Of a DNA stretch of 33,529 nucleotides, positions 23,355 to 32,010 are shown piece after piece. This stretch comes from Acidimicrobiia bacterium (GTDB lineage: Bacteria > Actinomycetota > Acidimicrobiia > Acidimicrobiales > JANYDT01): the NCBI GenBank assembly GCA_025359845.1, contig JANYDT010000200.1, forward strand, positions 1 to 33,529, in the 5' to 3' direction. The notes below the pieces were generated by a model, which was not told where the DNA came from, made no database searches, and saw only the letters and a list, made by a program, of their open reading frames with translations. Position numbers and translations under genes: made by a program. How positions within the stretch are numbered: the first letter of the stretch is position 1; each line of letters begins with the position of its first letter.

Positions 23355-24599
23355 TCAGCTTCGGTGGCGCCCGAATTCGAAGAGGGCGATGGCCCCCGCG
23401 GTGGCGGCGTTGAGCGAGGCGATCGCGCCGCGCAGCGGGATGGCGGCCACGGCGTCGCAGCGTTCCCGCACGAGTCGACTCATGCCTGCTCCTTCGGCTC
23501 CGACCACGAGTATGAGGGGGGCATCGGCCAGATTAGCGAACTCGTAGATCGTGCGCTCGCCGTCGGCGTCGAGTCCGATCGACCAGACGTCGCGGCGTTT
23601 GGCTTCGAGCAGGGCCGAAGCCAAACCGCTCACGAGCGCGATCGGGAGTCGCTCGATGGCGCCCGCCGCCGCTTTGGTCACCGTCGGGGTGATGTGGACG
23701 CTTCGGTGTTGGGGCAACACCACACCGGTTACGCCCGCACCCTCGGCGCTTCGCAACAGCGCCCCGAGGTTCTGCGGGTCGGTTACGCCGTCGACCGCGA
23801 TCAAGAACGGTGTCCGTCCCCCTGGCGCGGTTCGCATCAAAGTTTCGAAATCGGCTTCGGTGAGGGGCGCAGCGCGAGCCAATACCCCCTGTGGATGCTC
23901 GGTCTTGGCCACGGCTTCCAGCTGCAGCTTCGCGACCCGCCGCAAGGCCACCTTGGCCTCGGCGGCCAACTCTTCGATCTCGGCCAGGATCGGCGATTGG
24001 TCCTGGCCGTCGGCCACGAGAATCTCGCGCACGCGACGGCGACCGGCGAGCAGAAGTTCCCTGACGGCTTGGCGGCCTTCGACCTGTTCACCGCCGAGGC
24101 CGCGTGTCGGGGCCGGTCGATCGAAGCCGTCGCCAGCCATGGAACCGTCGCGGTTGCCCCGAGCGGCCCCTCGGCCTCCCGAGGCCGCGGCCCCACGCCA
24201 CGCACTACCCTCAGGCCGCGCCCGACTCCCTGAGTTACCCCGCCCTCCGCCCCGACTGACCGGTCCGCCCCCTCGGCCCGCAGTTGGTGATCCGGCACCG
24301 CCGCGTCCCTCGCCACTCCGGCCCCCGGACTGCGTCGGCCCGCTACCGCGACCCCCCGACCCTTCCGACCCGCCGGTCCTACCCGCCGACCCCTCCGGCC
24401 CGCCGGTCCTGCCGCCCAAGGGTCCGGGCCGGCCATTTCGGCCCCCCGACGGCGCCGACCATCCACCACCTTCAGGTCGCCCGGCCCGCGCCGGCCCGCC
24501 GCCAGCCCGGGCCGCCGCGCCGCGTGCCGACGGTTGGGCCCCCGAGGCACGAGACCTATCCGGTCCCCCTGAACGGTTGGTTCGACGATCGTTGATCAT
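23355..24599 (-). CDS. rlmB: TrmH/SpoU-family 23S rRNA 2'-O-methyltransferase (RlmB type) with long Gly/Arg-rich N-terminus
   Basis: Residues 171-414 form a complete RlmB-like protein: a substrate-binding domain (EQVEGRQAVRELL... to about 245), then the knotted SPOUT domain with motif 1 IAVDGVTDPQNLGALLRSAEGAGV, motif 2 LILVVGAEGAGMSRLV and motif 3 IPLRGAIASLNAATAGAIALFEF. It methylates the 2'-O of a guanosine in 23S rRNA (G2251 in E. coli) using SAM. Residues 1-170 are almost wholly Gly, Arg, Pro and Ser, with many GGR and RGG-like units, and probably bind RNA non-specifically. The ATG at 24599 overlaps the thymidylate kinase stop as ATGA, supporting the long form; an ATG at residue 154 could give a short form. 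Confidence 0.9.
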   Translation of the reverse strand: MINDRRTNRSGGPDRSRASGAQPSARGAAARAGGGPARAGRPEGGGWSAPSGGRNGRPGPLGGRTGGPEGSAGRTGGSEGSGGRGSGPTQSGGRSGEGRGGAGSPTAGRGGGPVSRGGGRGNSGSRARPEGSAWRGAAASGGRGAARGNRDGSMAGDGFDRPAPTRGLGGEQVEGRQAVRELLLAGRRRVREILVADGQDQSPILAEIEELAAEAKVALRRVAKLQLEAVAKTEHPQGVLARAAPLTEADFETLMRTAPGGRTPFLIAVDGVTDPQNLGALLRSAEGAGVTGVVLPQHRSVHITPTVTKAAAGAIERLPIALVSGLASALLEAKRRDVWSIGLDADGERTIYEFANLADAPLILVVGAEGAGMSRLVRERCDAVAAIPLRGAIASLNAATAGAIALFEFGRHRS

Positions 24600-25207
24600 G
24601 GCGCACTATCTTCCACCGCTTTCCAGACCCGCTCGGCCACCGCGTCGACCGACCCCACCCCGTCGACCACTCGCCATCGCTGCGGATCGGCCGCAGCAAC
24701 GGCGTCGAAGCCGGCGATCACCCGAATGAGAAAGCCGGCACCCTCATTTTCGAGTCGATCCGGGGTGCGCTCTTCGATGAGGCGAGTCATGGCCGTTTCG
24801 AGCGGCACCCGCAGCAACACGATGACATCGGGCCAGAGCCCCCCGGAGGCCCATTCGGAGATTCGCCTGACCTCGGCTACGGCCAGACCCCGTCCATAGC
24901 CTTGATAGGCCAGGGACGAGCCGATGTAACGGTCGGTGATGATCGTCAGCCCGGCCGCCAACCCCGGGCGGAGCACTTCGGCCACATGTTGGGCCCGATC
25001 GGCGGCCATGAGTAGAGCCTCGGCCCGAACGTCGAGATTACGGCCCTCGGGAGAGTGATCGAGCAGCAGTGACCGAATTCGTCGTCCCCCCGCCGTCCCT
25101 CCGGGCTCGCGGGTGAGGAGGGCGCCGATGCGATCAGCGAGAATGCGGGCCTGAGTCGACTTGCCCGACGCGTCACACCCCTCGAAGGCAATGAAGCGCG
25201 GGGTCAC
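24596..25207 (-). CDS. tmk: Thymidylate (dTMP) kinase
   Basis: This 203-residue enzyme converts dTMP to dTDP with ATP, which is essential for DNA synthesis. It has the P-loop FEGCDASGKST (8-18), the TREPGGT substrate loop, the DRY segment in ITDRYIGSSLAYQG and the lid-region RLIEERTPDRLE. The GTG start at 25207 overlaps the stop of the MFS gene as GTGA, and the stop overlaps rlmB as ATGA. The frame remains open upstream to 25867, but that part is antisense-like shadow of the MFS gene. In some actinobacteria an MFS transporter and thymidylate kinase are fused in one protein; here the two are separate but coupled. Confidence 0.93.
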   Translation of the reverse strand: MTPRFIAFEGCDASGKSTQARILADRIGALLTREPGGTAGGRRIRSLLLDHSPEGRNLDVRAEALLMAADRAQHVAEVLRPGLAAGLTIITDRYIGSSLAYQGYGRGLAVAEVRRISEWASGGLWPDVIVLLRVPLETAMTRLIEERTPDRLENEGAGFLIRVIAGFDAVAAADPQRWRVVDGVGSVDAVAERVWKAVEDSAP

Positions 25208-26652
25208 GAGGGCGAGACCTCGGGTCGCAGCCGCCGTCGACCGAACACCGATAGCGCGAGGAGCGATGCCGCCAGAATTATCAAGGCTCCTAACCAGAGC
25301 GTGAGGCGCACGCCCGGAAGATCGACGCGCACGCCGAATATGGTGATGCCCTCGTCGGCTCCGAAGACCGCCCGGGACAGGCGATTGAGGCCGCTCGACA
25401 GGAAGGGTCCAATAAGCATGGGCAGGATAAGCGCAACTCGGACAAGCGCATAAAAGGCTGCGAATATGCGACCGCGCAAAGCGTCGTCGACCTCCGATTG
25501 CAAGATCGTATTGCCGAGCACGAAGGTGGCGCCGGCACACATGCCGAAAGCCCCGATGCACCACACAGCTGCGCCTAGGGCCGACATCGAGGCGGTCAGC
25601 AGCAACGCTGCTCCGCTGCCGAGGACTCCCGCGCAAAAGACCAGGTCGCGGGGCAAGTGCTTTTGCAAAATAATGACGAGCAACACTCCGACCGCGGCGC
25701 CCATGCCGATGGCGAACAAGATCAGCGAATACCCGGCGGCCCCCGCCCCCAGCACGCGGGTCGTGAACGGTAAGCCGAGAGGGATGACGAGACCGCCCCC
25801 GAGGAGCCCCGTGCCGAGGCCCAGCATCACGGCTCGAACCACCGGTGAGGTGCCGATGAACCGCCAACCCTCGCGGACCTCACCGAACGCTTGTCCGATA
25901 TCGAACGTCTTGCCCGCTCGGCGTTCCTTCTTCTCCCGCCGCGGCGGGAGGAGGAGGCCGGCGATGAGAAGGGCCGACACGAGAAACGTGATCCCGTCGA
26001 AGTACAACAGCACCGACTCCTGGTTCAGACGCAAGGCGTCAAGCCAGCCGAGCTTGGTCAGCGGACGGGCGACCTTGAACAGCACCGCCGCCACCCCGGC
26101 GGCCAGTGGGAACGTGCCGTAGGCCGCGGCCATCGAGAGCGAACCGACCTGGGGGAGGTCTTCTGGTTTCACCAGATTCGGTACTGACGCCTCCTTCGCG
26201 GGCGACCACAGCAAGGTCAGGAGTTCCAAGAAGAACGACACCAATACCAAACTCCAGAGGTGCCGGACGAACGGGAGCATCATGATTGCCGCCGCCCGCC
26301 CGATATCGCAAATCACCATGACCTTCTTGCGATCGAGTCGATCCACGATCACGCCGGCCGCCGGAGCCAAGAACAACCCGGGAATGAACCGTGCCGCCAA
26401 TGCCAGACCGGTACCGAATGATCCGCCAACGCGGTTCGAGAGCTTCACGATCGCGATCGTGCCCACCCAATCGCCGAGTGAGGACGACACCATTGCGCAC
26501 CAAAGCCGAAAGAACAGGCGGGTGCCGAAGACGCGCTCCATCCAACTCCGCGATGGCGCGACAGCAACTGACCCTAGGACCGGCGTTGGGCCGAGGGGGG
26601 CATGGTCTGAAGTGGTCGGCTCGGCCACGACGGGTGACGCTAGCGGGCGCAC
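25204..26652 (-). CDS. MFS transporter
   Basis: This 482-residue protein has a Pro/Ser-rich N-terminus and about 12 hydrophobic segments from residue 44 onward. The MFS loop motif is present as DRLDRKKVMVICD between spans 2 and 3, and a long charged loop (PPRREKKERRAGK) lies in the middle. It looks like the MFS_3/enterobactin-exporter group, so efflux is more likely than uptake; the substrate is unknown. The GTG at 26652 is chosen as the first start after topA; the family core begins at about residue 38, where an ATG also exists. It is 43 bp downstream of topA and overlaps tmk by four bases. The lasting pairing with tmk in actinobacteria hints at a nucleoside- or DNA-related role, but this is unproven. 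Confidence 0.88.
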   Translation of the reverse strand: MRPLASPVVAEPTTSDHAPLGPTPVLGSVAVAPSRSWMERVFGTRLFFRLWCAMVSSSLGDWVGTIAIVKLSNRVGGSFGTGLALAARFIPGLFLAPAAGVIVDRLDRKKVMVICDIGRAAAIMMLPFVRHLWSLVLVSFFLELLTLLWSPAKEASVPNLVKPEDLPQVGSLSMAAAYGTFPLAAGVAAVLFKVARPLTKLGWLDALRLNQESVLLYFDGITFLVSALLIAGLLLPPRREKKERRAGKTFDIGQAFGEVREGWRFIGTSPVVRAVMLGLGTGLLGGGLVIPLGLPFTTRVLGAGAAGYSLILFAIGMGAAVGVLLVIILQKHLPRDLVFCAGVLGSGAALLLTASMSALGAAVWCIGAFGMCAGATFVLGNTILQSEVDDALRGRIFAAFYALVRVALILPMLIGPFLSSGLNRLSRAVFGADEGITIFGVRVDLPGVRLTLWLGALIILAASLLALSVFGRRRLRPEVSPS

Positions 26653-26695
26653 GCCCGGCGAACTTGGTGCCGGGAGCTTCGGGGCGGATAACTGA

Positions 26696-29689
26696 TCAGA
26701 ATGGTTCGTCCTCGTAAGACCGCATCGGGGGGGCGGTGGGCGGATGGGGCGCCCTCGTGGTGGCCGCGGTGCCCGTCATTTTCGGCGTCTCGCCCACCTT
26801 CTTTAATCCTCCGGTCTTCTTCACCGCAGCCTTCTTCGCTGCGCCCTTCTTAACTGCCACCTTCTTAGCCGCCGCCCGGTTCGGTGCCGCAGACTTCGGT
26901 GCCGCGGCTTTCTTGACCGCGGCTTTCTTGGGTGCCCCGGCCTTCTTCGGCGCCGCCTTCTTGGCGCCACCGGCTCGGCCCCCTCGTGCGGACTTCGGGG
27001 GCGCCGATGCGTCCTTGATGCGGCGTTCGGCCAACAACTCGACGGCCCGTTCGTTGGTGATTGTCTCGGGATTGTCGCCGCGGCGCAGCGACGCGTTGGT
27101 GGTTCCGTCGGTGACGTAAGGACCGAATCGACCGTCCTTCAATGCGATTGGCTGACCCGAGAACGGGTCGTCGCCGACCGTGCGCACCGGAGCGGTGGAG
27201 GCGCTTTGCTGGCCTCTGCGCATCTTCGGTTGGGCCATGACGGCCAACGCTTCCGGCAAGGAGATGGTGAGAAGTTCTTCTTCCGAGGTGAGGCTGCGGC
27301 TGTCGGCCCCCTTCGAAATGTACGGTCCGTAGCGGCCGTTCTGAGCCCGGATCTCGATGTTGTCGACGGGATCCACGCCGACGGTACGGGGGAGCGATAG
27401 CAGCGCCACGGCTTGCTCGAGTGTGATCGTGTCGACACTCATGGACTTGAAAAGTGACGACGTCGGCGGCTTCGCCGCCTTCTTGTCGCTCGACGGTTCG
27501 CCCGCCTGCACGTACGGTCCGAAGCGTCCGGCCTTGGCGTAGACCGGCAATTCCAGCTCGGGATGCACGCCCACCACCCGATCGCTCTTAGGCGAGGACA
27601 AGAGCTCGATGGCCTTCGCCACTGTGAGTTCGTCGGGAGGAAGGTCTTCGGGCACCGAGGCCGTCTCGTCGCCCCGCTTCACGTACGGTCCGTACCGTCC
27701 CGGTTTCACGACGACGTCCACACCATCGTCGTCGACCCCGATGAAAATGGTATTGATATCGGCTGCGTCGATATCGCCCAGGCGATCCAAGACGAGGGTC
27801 TTCAAGCCGAGCGCCGACTGCGTGTGGTCGCGGCCGTCGCCGAAATAGAACGACGTGAGCCATGGCCGCGACTGGGCCGTTCCGGCTGCCACCTGGTCGA
27901 GATCGTCTTCCATCCGGGCCGTGAACTCGTAGTCGACCAAGTCGCCGAAGTGCTGTTCGAGCAGTCCGACCACTGCGAACGCGGTGAAGGACGGGATCAG
28001 CGCGGTGCCCTTCTTCCACACGTACCCGCGGTTTTGCACGGTCTCCATGATCGACGCGTAGGTCGAAGGACGTCCCACGCCCATTTCGTCGAGGGCTTTG
28101 ACCAGTGATGCCTCGGTGTAGCGAGCCGGCGGGTTGGTCTTGTGGCCGACCGCTTCGATATCCGAAGCCGCAAGTGGTTCGCCGGCTTCGACTTGCGGCA
28201 ACCGCACTTCTTGATCTTCGAGCTCGGCGTCGGGGTCGTCGGCGCCTTCGACGTAGGCCCGCAAAAAGCCGGGGAACGTGATCGTCTTACCGCTCGCGGC
28301 GAACTCGACATCCTCGTTCCGAGAGGTCAGCGCGCCGACGCGCACCTGCAACGACAGGCCGCGGGCGTCGGCCATTTGGGACGCCACGGTGCGCTTCCAG
28401 ATCAAGTCGTAGAGGCGAAGCTCATCCCCACCGAGTTCGCGGCTGACCGCCTCAGGGGTGCGAAATACCTCTCCCGCAGGCCGGATGGCCTCATGAGCCT
28501 CCTGTGCGTTCTTCACCTTCTTTTCGTATCGCCGCGGGGTGTCGGGCACGTATTCCCGTCCGTAGAGTTCGGCGGCTTGGGCGCGGGCGGCGCTCAGGGC
28601 GGTCTCCGACAGTGTCGTGGAGTCGGTCCGCATGTAGGTGATGTAGCCGTTCTCGTAGAGCCTCTGGGCCACGCTCATGGTGCGCTGCGACGAGAATCGG
28701 AGCTTGCGGCCGGCCTCTTGCTGCAGCGTCGAAGTCATGAACGGTGCGTAGGGCGACCGCCGATACGGCTTTTCCTCGGTTGACCGCACGGTGAAGCTCG
28801 ACTCGGTCAGCCCCCCGACGAGCGCCGCGGCCTGCTCCGGTCCGAGGGCGATCGTGGCCGACCCCGTCAATTGGCCGTTTTGATCGAAGTCGCGCCCGGT
28901 GGCCACACGACGGCCGTCGAGGGTGACAAGGGTGGCCTGAAAACTGTCGGGGGATCCGCTCTGGGCGGCCCGTACCGCTCCTGCCCCTTGGACGGTGAAG
29001 CGCCCTATGAGGTCCCAATAGCCGGCCGACACGAAGCGCATGCGGGCCCGCTCGCGCTCCACGATGAGGCGCACCGCGACGCTTTGGACGCGTCCCGCCG
29101 AGAGTCCTGGCATGATCTTCTTCCACAGAACCGGCGAAACCTCGTAGCCGTAGAGGCGATCGAGAATACGACGGGCCTCCTGGGCATCGACCAGGGCGCG
29201 GTCGAGTTCGCGCCACTCATTGACCGCCCGCTCGATGGCCGGGCGGGTGATCTCGTGAAACACCATCCGCTTGACCGGGACCTTGGGTTTGAGCACTTCT
29301 AGGAGGTGCCACGCGATCGATTCTCCTTCGCGATCCTCGTCGGTGGCGAGGTACAGCTCGCTCGCTCCCTTCAGCGCTTCGCGCAACTTGGCCACTTGAG
29401 ACTTTTTTTCTTTGGCCACGACATAAAGGGGCGTAAATCCGTTGTCTACGTCGACGCCGAGGCGGGCCCAGGCCGAACCCTTGAACTCCGCCGGCACGTC
29501 GGCCGCGTTGCGAGGAAGGTCGCGAATGTGACCAACCGAGGCCTCGACGACGAAGTCGTGCCCCAAAAAACCCGCGATGGTCTTGGCTTTTGAGGGGGAC
29601 TCGACGATCACGAGCGGCCGGCCACCAGACGGCGGACGGGTACGCGGAGAGGAGGGACTGGACGATGAGCGAGCACTGGGGGAAGCCAC
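26696..29689 (-). CDS. topA: DNA topoisomerase I with Lys/Ala-rich C-terminal tail
   Basis: This 997-residue type IA topoisomerase relaxes negatively supercoiled DNA. The Toprim domain begins VIVESPSKAKTI with Glu30 and holds DEDREGE (D117, D119, E121); the active-site Tyr352 is in YITYMRTDST. In place of C-terminal zinc fingers there are four GRYGPYV-type repeats, normal for actinobacteria. After the last repeat a tail of about 80 residues holds repeated KKA(A/G) units, like eukaryotic linker histones, then an acidic end (RSYEDEPF). Such tails increase DNA binding and processivity in mycobacterial and Streptomyces TopA. The GTG start at 29689 gives a Ser/Pro-rich leader of 23 residues before the core. 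It is first in a minus-strand unit with the MFS, tmk and rlmB genes. Confidence 0.96.
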   Translation of the reverse strand: MASPSARSSSSPSSPRTRPPSGGRPLVIVESPSKAKTIAGFLGHDFVVEASVGHIRDLPRNAADVPAEFKGSAWARLGVDVDNGFTPLYVVAKEKKSQVAKLREALKGASELYLATDEDREGESIAWHLLEVLKPKVPVKRMVFHEITRPAIERAVNEWRELDRALVDAQEARRILDRLYGYEVSPVLWKKIMPGLSAGRVQSVAVRLIVERERARMRFVSAGYWDLIGRFTVQGAGAVRAAQSGSPDSFQATLVTLDGRRVATGRDFDQNGQLTGSATIALGPEQAAALVGGLTESSFTVRSTEEKPYRRSPYAPFMTSTLQQEAGRKLRFSSQRTMSVAQRLYENGYITYMRTDSTTLSETALSAARAQAAELYGREYVPDTPRRYEKKVKNAQEAHEAIRPAGEVFRTPEAVSRELGGDELRLYDLIWKRTVASQMADARGLSLQVRVGALTSRNEDVEFAASGKTITFPGFLRAYVEGADDPDAELEDQEVRLPQVEAGEPLAASDIEAVGHKTNPPARYTEASLVKALDEMGVGRPSTYASIMETVQNRGYVWKKGTALIPSFTAFAVVGLLEQHFGDLVDYEFTARMEDDLDQVAAGTAQSRPWLTSFYFGDGRDHTQSALGLKTLVLDRLGDIDAADINTIFIGVDDDGVDVVVKPGRYGPYVKRGDETASVPEDLPPDELTVAKAIELLSSPKSDRVVGVHPELELPVYAKAGRFGPYVQAGEPSSDKKAAKPPTSSLFKSMSVDTITLEQAVALLSLPRTVGVDPVDNIEIRAQNGRYGPYISKGADSRSLTSEEELLTISLPEALAVMAQPKMRRGQQSASTAPVRTVGDDPFSGQPIALKDGRFGPYVTDGTTNASLRRGDNPETITNERAVELLAERRIKDASAPPKSARGGRAGGAKKAAPKKAGAPKKAAVKKAAAPKSAAPNRAAAKKVAVKKGAAKKAAVKKTGGLKKVGETPKMTGTAATTRAPHPPTAPPMRSYEDEPF

Positions 29690-29822
29690 GGTATCGCCAC
29701 TGTTGTCGATCTTGATGGGTACTTGTCAAGCCTTTCGCGAATGAAATCCGTCGCTCGGAGCATTTCGTGAGATAGAACCTCCCCATATCCCACGTGTCTT
29801 CCCCCACGGAAAGGGTGCAACC

Positions 29823-31307
29823 TTGAAGCTGCATCGGGTCGCGGCAATCGCGACTACAGCGCTGGTCTCAGTGGCCGGCGCTTTTAGCGTTCGTTCTGTT
29901 CTGGCGCAATCCAACAACGATGCGCGTATTCGCGTCGCCCATTTTTCGCCGGACGCCCCGGCCATCGATATCTATGTCGATGGCAAGAAACGTCTCACCA
30001 ACGTGCCCTACGAGGGAGTCTCCGACTACTTGTCGTTGGCCCTGGGGTCGCACACGTTCGAGGTGAGGGCGACGGGGACGACTCCGGATAGTCCGGCGGC
30101 GTTCAAGACGACGGCCGATCTCGAGGCGAGCAGCGCCTACACCGTGGCCGCGGTGGGGAAAATCGCGAAGCTCGAGGGGCGGGTCTATCGCGACAACCTC
30201 ACTCCTCCGGGCGCCGGAAAGGCCAAAGTGCGCATTTTGCATGCTGCTCCGGAAATCGGTCCCGTTGACGGCGCCGTGAAGAACGGGCAAGTGCTCTTTT
30301 CCAAGCTGGTCTTCCCGAATGCGTCGCCTTACGCGGAAGTGACGGCCGGGACTTATGACCTGGAAGCTCGCAAAGCGGGTTCGAAAGACACGATCTTGCA
30401 GGCCTCGGTCCCGTTGGAGCCGGGTTCCATCTATACGATTGCGGCCATCGGCGGCGGTGCTCAGCCGGCTCGCCTGAAGCTCATCCGCGACCTCGACGGG
30501 GGCCAGCTCCTTCCTCCCGTTACGGCGACGCCCGTTCCCACTCGGGCTCGGCCGTCGACGAGTTTATTGATAACGAATCCCGACTCGTCGACGCCGGTCG
30601 ACACGGCCCTAGGATCGACCAAGGCGAGAGGATCGACCGCAGCGGCCTCAGTTGGTAGCGGTGCGAGCGTCGCTTCGGCGGCCAATGGTTCGAATGGTTC
30701 CAACGGTTCGACTCAGCCCAGCGAGACTTCATTGAGCCCGGGAGGCGCGTCCTCCACGACGACGAAGGCCTCCACGACGACGAAGGCCTCTGCGACGACG
30801 AAAGCGGCAGCGCCTCTAGTGACGACCACTTTGGCTCCGACGACGACAAAGCGGTCTACGACCACGCTCGCGGCCACGACAACCGTCGCGCCGACAACCA
30901 CGAAGAGGCCGACTACAACGTTGTCGCCCACTTCGACGTCGGCCCCGACGACAAGTAGGTCCGCTCCCACGGCAGCGCGCGCGACCACCGTCGCAACGAC
31001 GAAGGTGGTTTCGACAAGCCGGAGTACCTTGGCGGCGTCGGTCGACACCGAACCTTCCGTACCCGACACCGAACCTTCCGTAGCCGACTCACAGCCGGCT
31101 GACACACAGCCGGCCGACACGACGGCGACATCGGTCGTTGCGACCCGGCCCGGTGGCAACGTGCCCCCGCCGAAGGGCGCCGTGGGAACGGGGGCGGGAG
31201 GCCTCGCCGATCCGAAGACGATGATGCCTATCCTGTTGCTCGGATTGTTCGCGTTCGGCGCCGTAGGCGTCGGAGCATCCCAACGCCGGCGTCTCGCCCG
31301 GCGGTAA
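29823..31307 (+). CDS. Secreted DUF4397 surface protein with Thr-rich stalk and C-terminal anchor
   Basis: This 494-residue protein starts at TTG 29823, supported by GGAAAGGG 6 nt upstream. An N-terminal signal peptide (1-29, ending VRSVLAQ) leads into two DUF4397 units (about 33-120 and 125-225), recognisable by RIRVAHFSPDAPAIDIYVDG and KVRILHAAPEIGPVDG. Residues 235-440 are an extended Thr/Ser/Pro/Ala stalk with TTTK-type and PADTQ/TEPSV repeats, likely glycosylated. Then comes PPPKGAVGTGAGGLADP, a membrane span (about 468-486) and a basic end (QRRRLARR). This is the layout of a sortase substrate, though there is no LPxTG. The class F sortase gene begins 10 bp later. Confidence 0.9.
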   Translation: MKLHRVAAIATTALVSVAGAFSVRSVLAQSNNDARIRVAHFSPDAPAIDIYVDGKKRLTNVPYEGVSDYLSLALGSHTFEVRATGTTPDSPAAFKTTADLEASSAYTVAAVGKIAKLEGRVYRDNLTPPGAGKAKVRILHAAPEIGPVDGAVKNGQVLFSKLVFPNASPYAEVTAGTYDLEARKAGSKDTILQASVPLEPGSIYTIAAIGGGAQPARLKLIRDLDGGQLLPPVTATPVPTRARPSTSLLITNPDSSTPVDTALGSTKARGSTAAASVGSGASVASAANGSNGSNGSTQPSETSLSPGGASSTTTKASTTTKASATTKAAAPLVTTTLAPTTTKRSTTTLAATTTVAPTTTKRPTTTLSPTSTSAPTTSRSAPTAARATTVATTKVVSTSRSTLAASVDTEPSVPDTEPSVADSQPADTQPADTTATSVVATRPGGNVPPPKGAVGTGAGGLADPKTMMPILLLGLFAFGAVGVGASQRRRLARR

Positions 31308-31317
31308 CCTTCAACCT

Positions 31318-31983
31318 ATGGCCGGTCTTCACGCCAAACCCCGCGAGCGTCATCCGGCGCTGCGTTCATTCGGGCTGGCGATTGGCGTGAGCTCGTTGGC
31401 CGTCGCGGCGACGACCACGTACGCGATCGCCCCGATCATTGTCGCCGCTCAACCGCTGATCGGCAATGGCCGTCCTGCGGTCATTCGCAAGAATGTGCAA
31501 CCGGCCATCGACGTTCTGCCGGCGTTTGTGAGGGTGCGGTCGATTGGCGTCACGTCGCCGCTGGTGCAGCTCGGGTTGGAACTCGATGGCAGCCTTGAAG
31601 TGCCTGTTGATTTCGCCACGGCAGGGTGGTACTCAGGTGGACCCGTCCCGGGCGCGAACGGTCCGTCAGTGATCGCCGGTCATATCGACAGCTATACCGG
31701 ACCGGCCATTTTCTCTAAATTGTCGCAAATCACGCCAGACGACATCATTGATGTGACGCGGACGGACGGGCTGCGCGTGACGTTCAGCGTGGAACGAATC
31801 GACCAATACCCCAAGGCCTACTTTCCGACGGACCTGGTCTATGGACCCACCGACACGCCCGAGTTACGGCTCATCACCTGTGGTGGTGTTTTCAACAAGA
31901 ACACCGGGAGTTATCAAGACAACGTGGTCGTGTATGCCCGACTGGTGGAAGGCGCTCACGTGCCTCGACGCTCCGAAGGGTAG
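31318..31983 (+). CDS. Class F sortase
   Basis: This 221-residue transpeptidase has an N-terminal basic region, a membrane span at about 20-45 and an extracytoplasmic sortase domain. The catalytic His122 (IAGHIDS) and Cys188 (LITCGG) are clear; the segment after the Cys, GVFNKNTGSYQDNVVVYARL, is typical of class F. The third catalytic residue (Arg in sortases) is not evident at the usual place, where Gln200 stands, but this position varies in class F enzymes I recall. It probably processes the DUF4397 protein encoded 10 bp upstream in the same transcript. Class F enzymes are characteristic of actinobacteria. Confidence 0.9.
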   Translation: MAGLHAKPRERHPALRSFGLAIGVSSLAVAATTTYAIAPIIVAAQPLIGNGRPAVIRKNVQPAIDVLPAFVRVRSIGVTSPLVQLGLELDGSLEVPVDFATAGWYSGGPVPGANGPSVIAGHIDSYTGPAIFSKLSQITPDDIIDVTRTDGLRVTFSVERIDQYPKAYFPTDLVYGPTDTPELRLITCGGVFNKNTGSYQDNVVVYARLVEGAHVPRRSEG

Positions 31984-32010
31984 TGCGCGTCACCCCGGAC
32001 CCGTGCCCGC

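Noticed and set aside
25208..25867. Possible 220-residue N-terminal extension of thymidylate kinase
   Set aside because: Overlaps the MFS gene on the same strand in another frame, Arg/His-rich, and GTG 25207 begins exactly at the family N-terminus.
26736..27119. Phe/Ala-rich hydrophobic plus-strand frame that resembles a membrane protein
   Set aside because: It is the antisense of the Lys/Ala-rich TopA tail (AAG/GCC codons read as CTT/GGC), a known artefact.
29690..29822. Consensus promoters in the topA/DUF4397 divergent region
   Set aside because: A TTGACA-like hexamer toward topA is present, but no -10 at proper spacing was found, so no site is claimed.
31308..31317. Terminator or promoter between the DUF4397 gene and the sortase
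   Set aside because: Only 10 bp; the two genes are simply co-transcribed.
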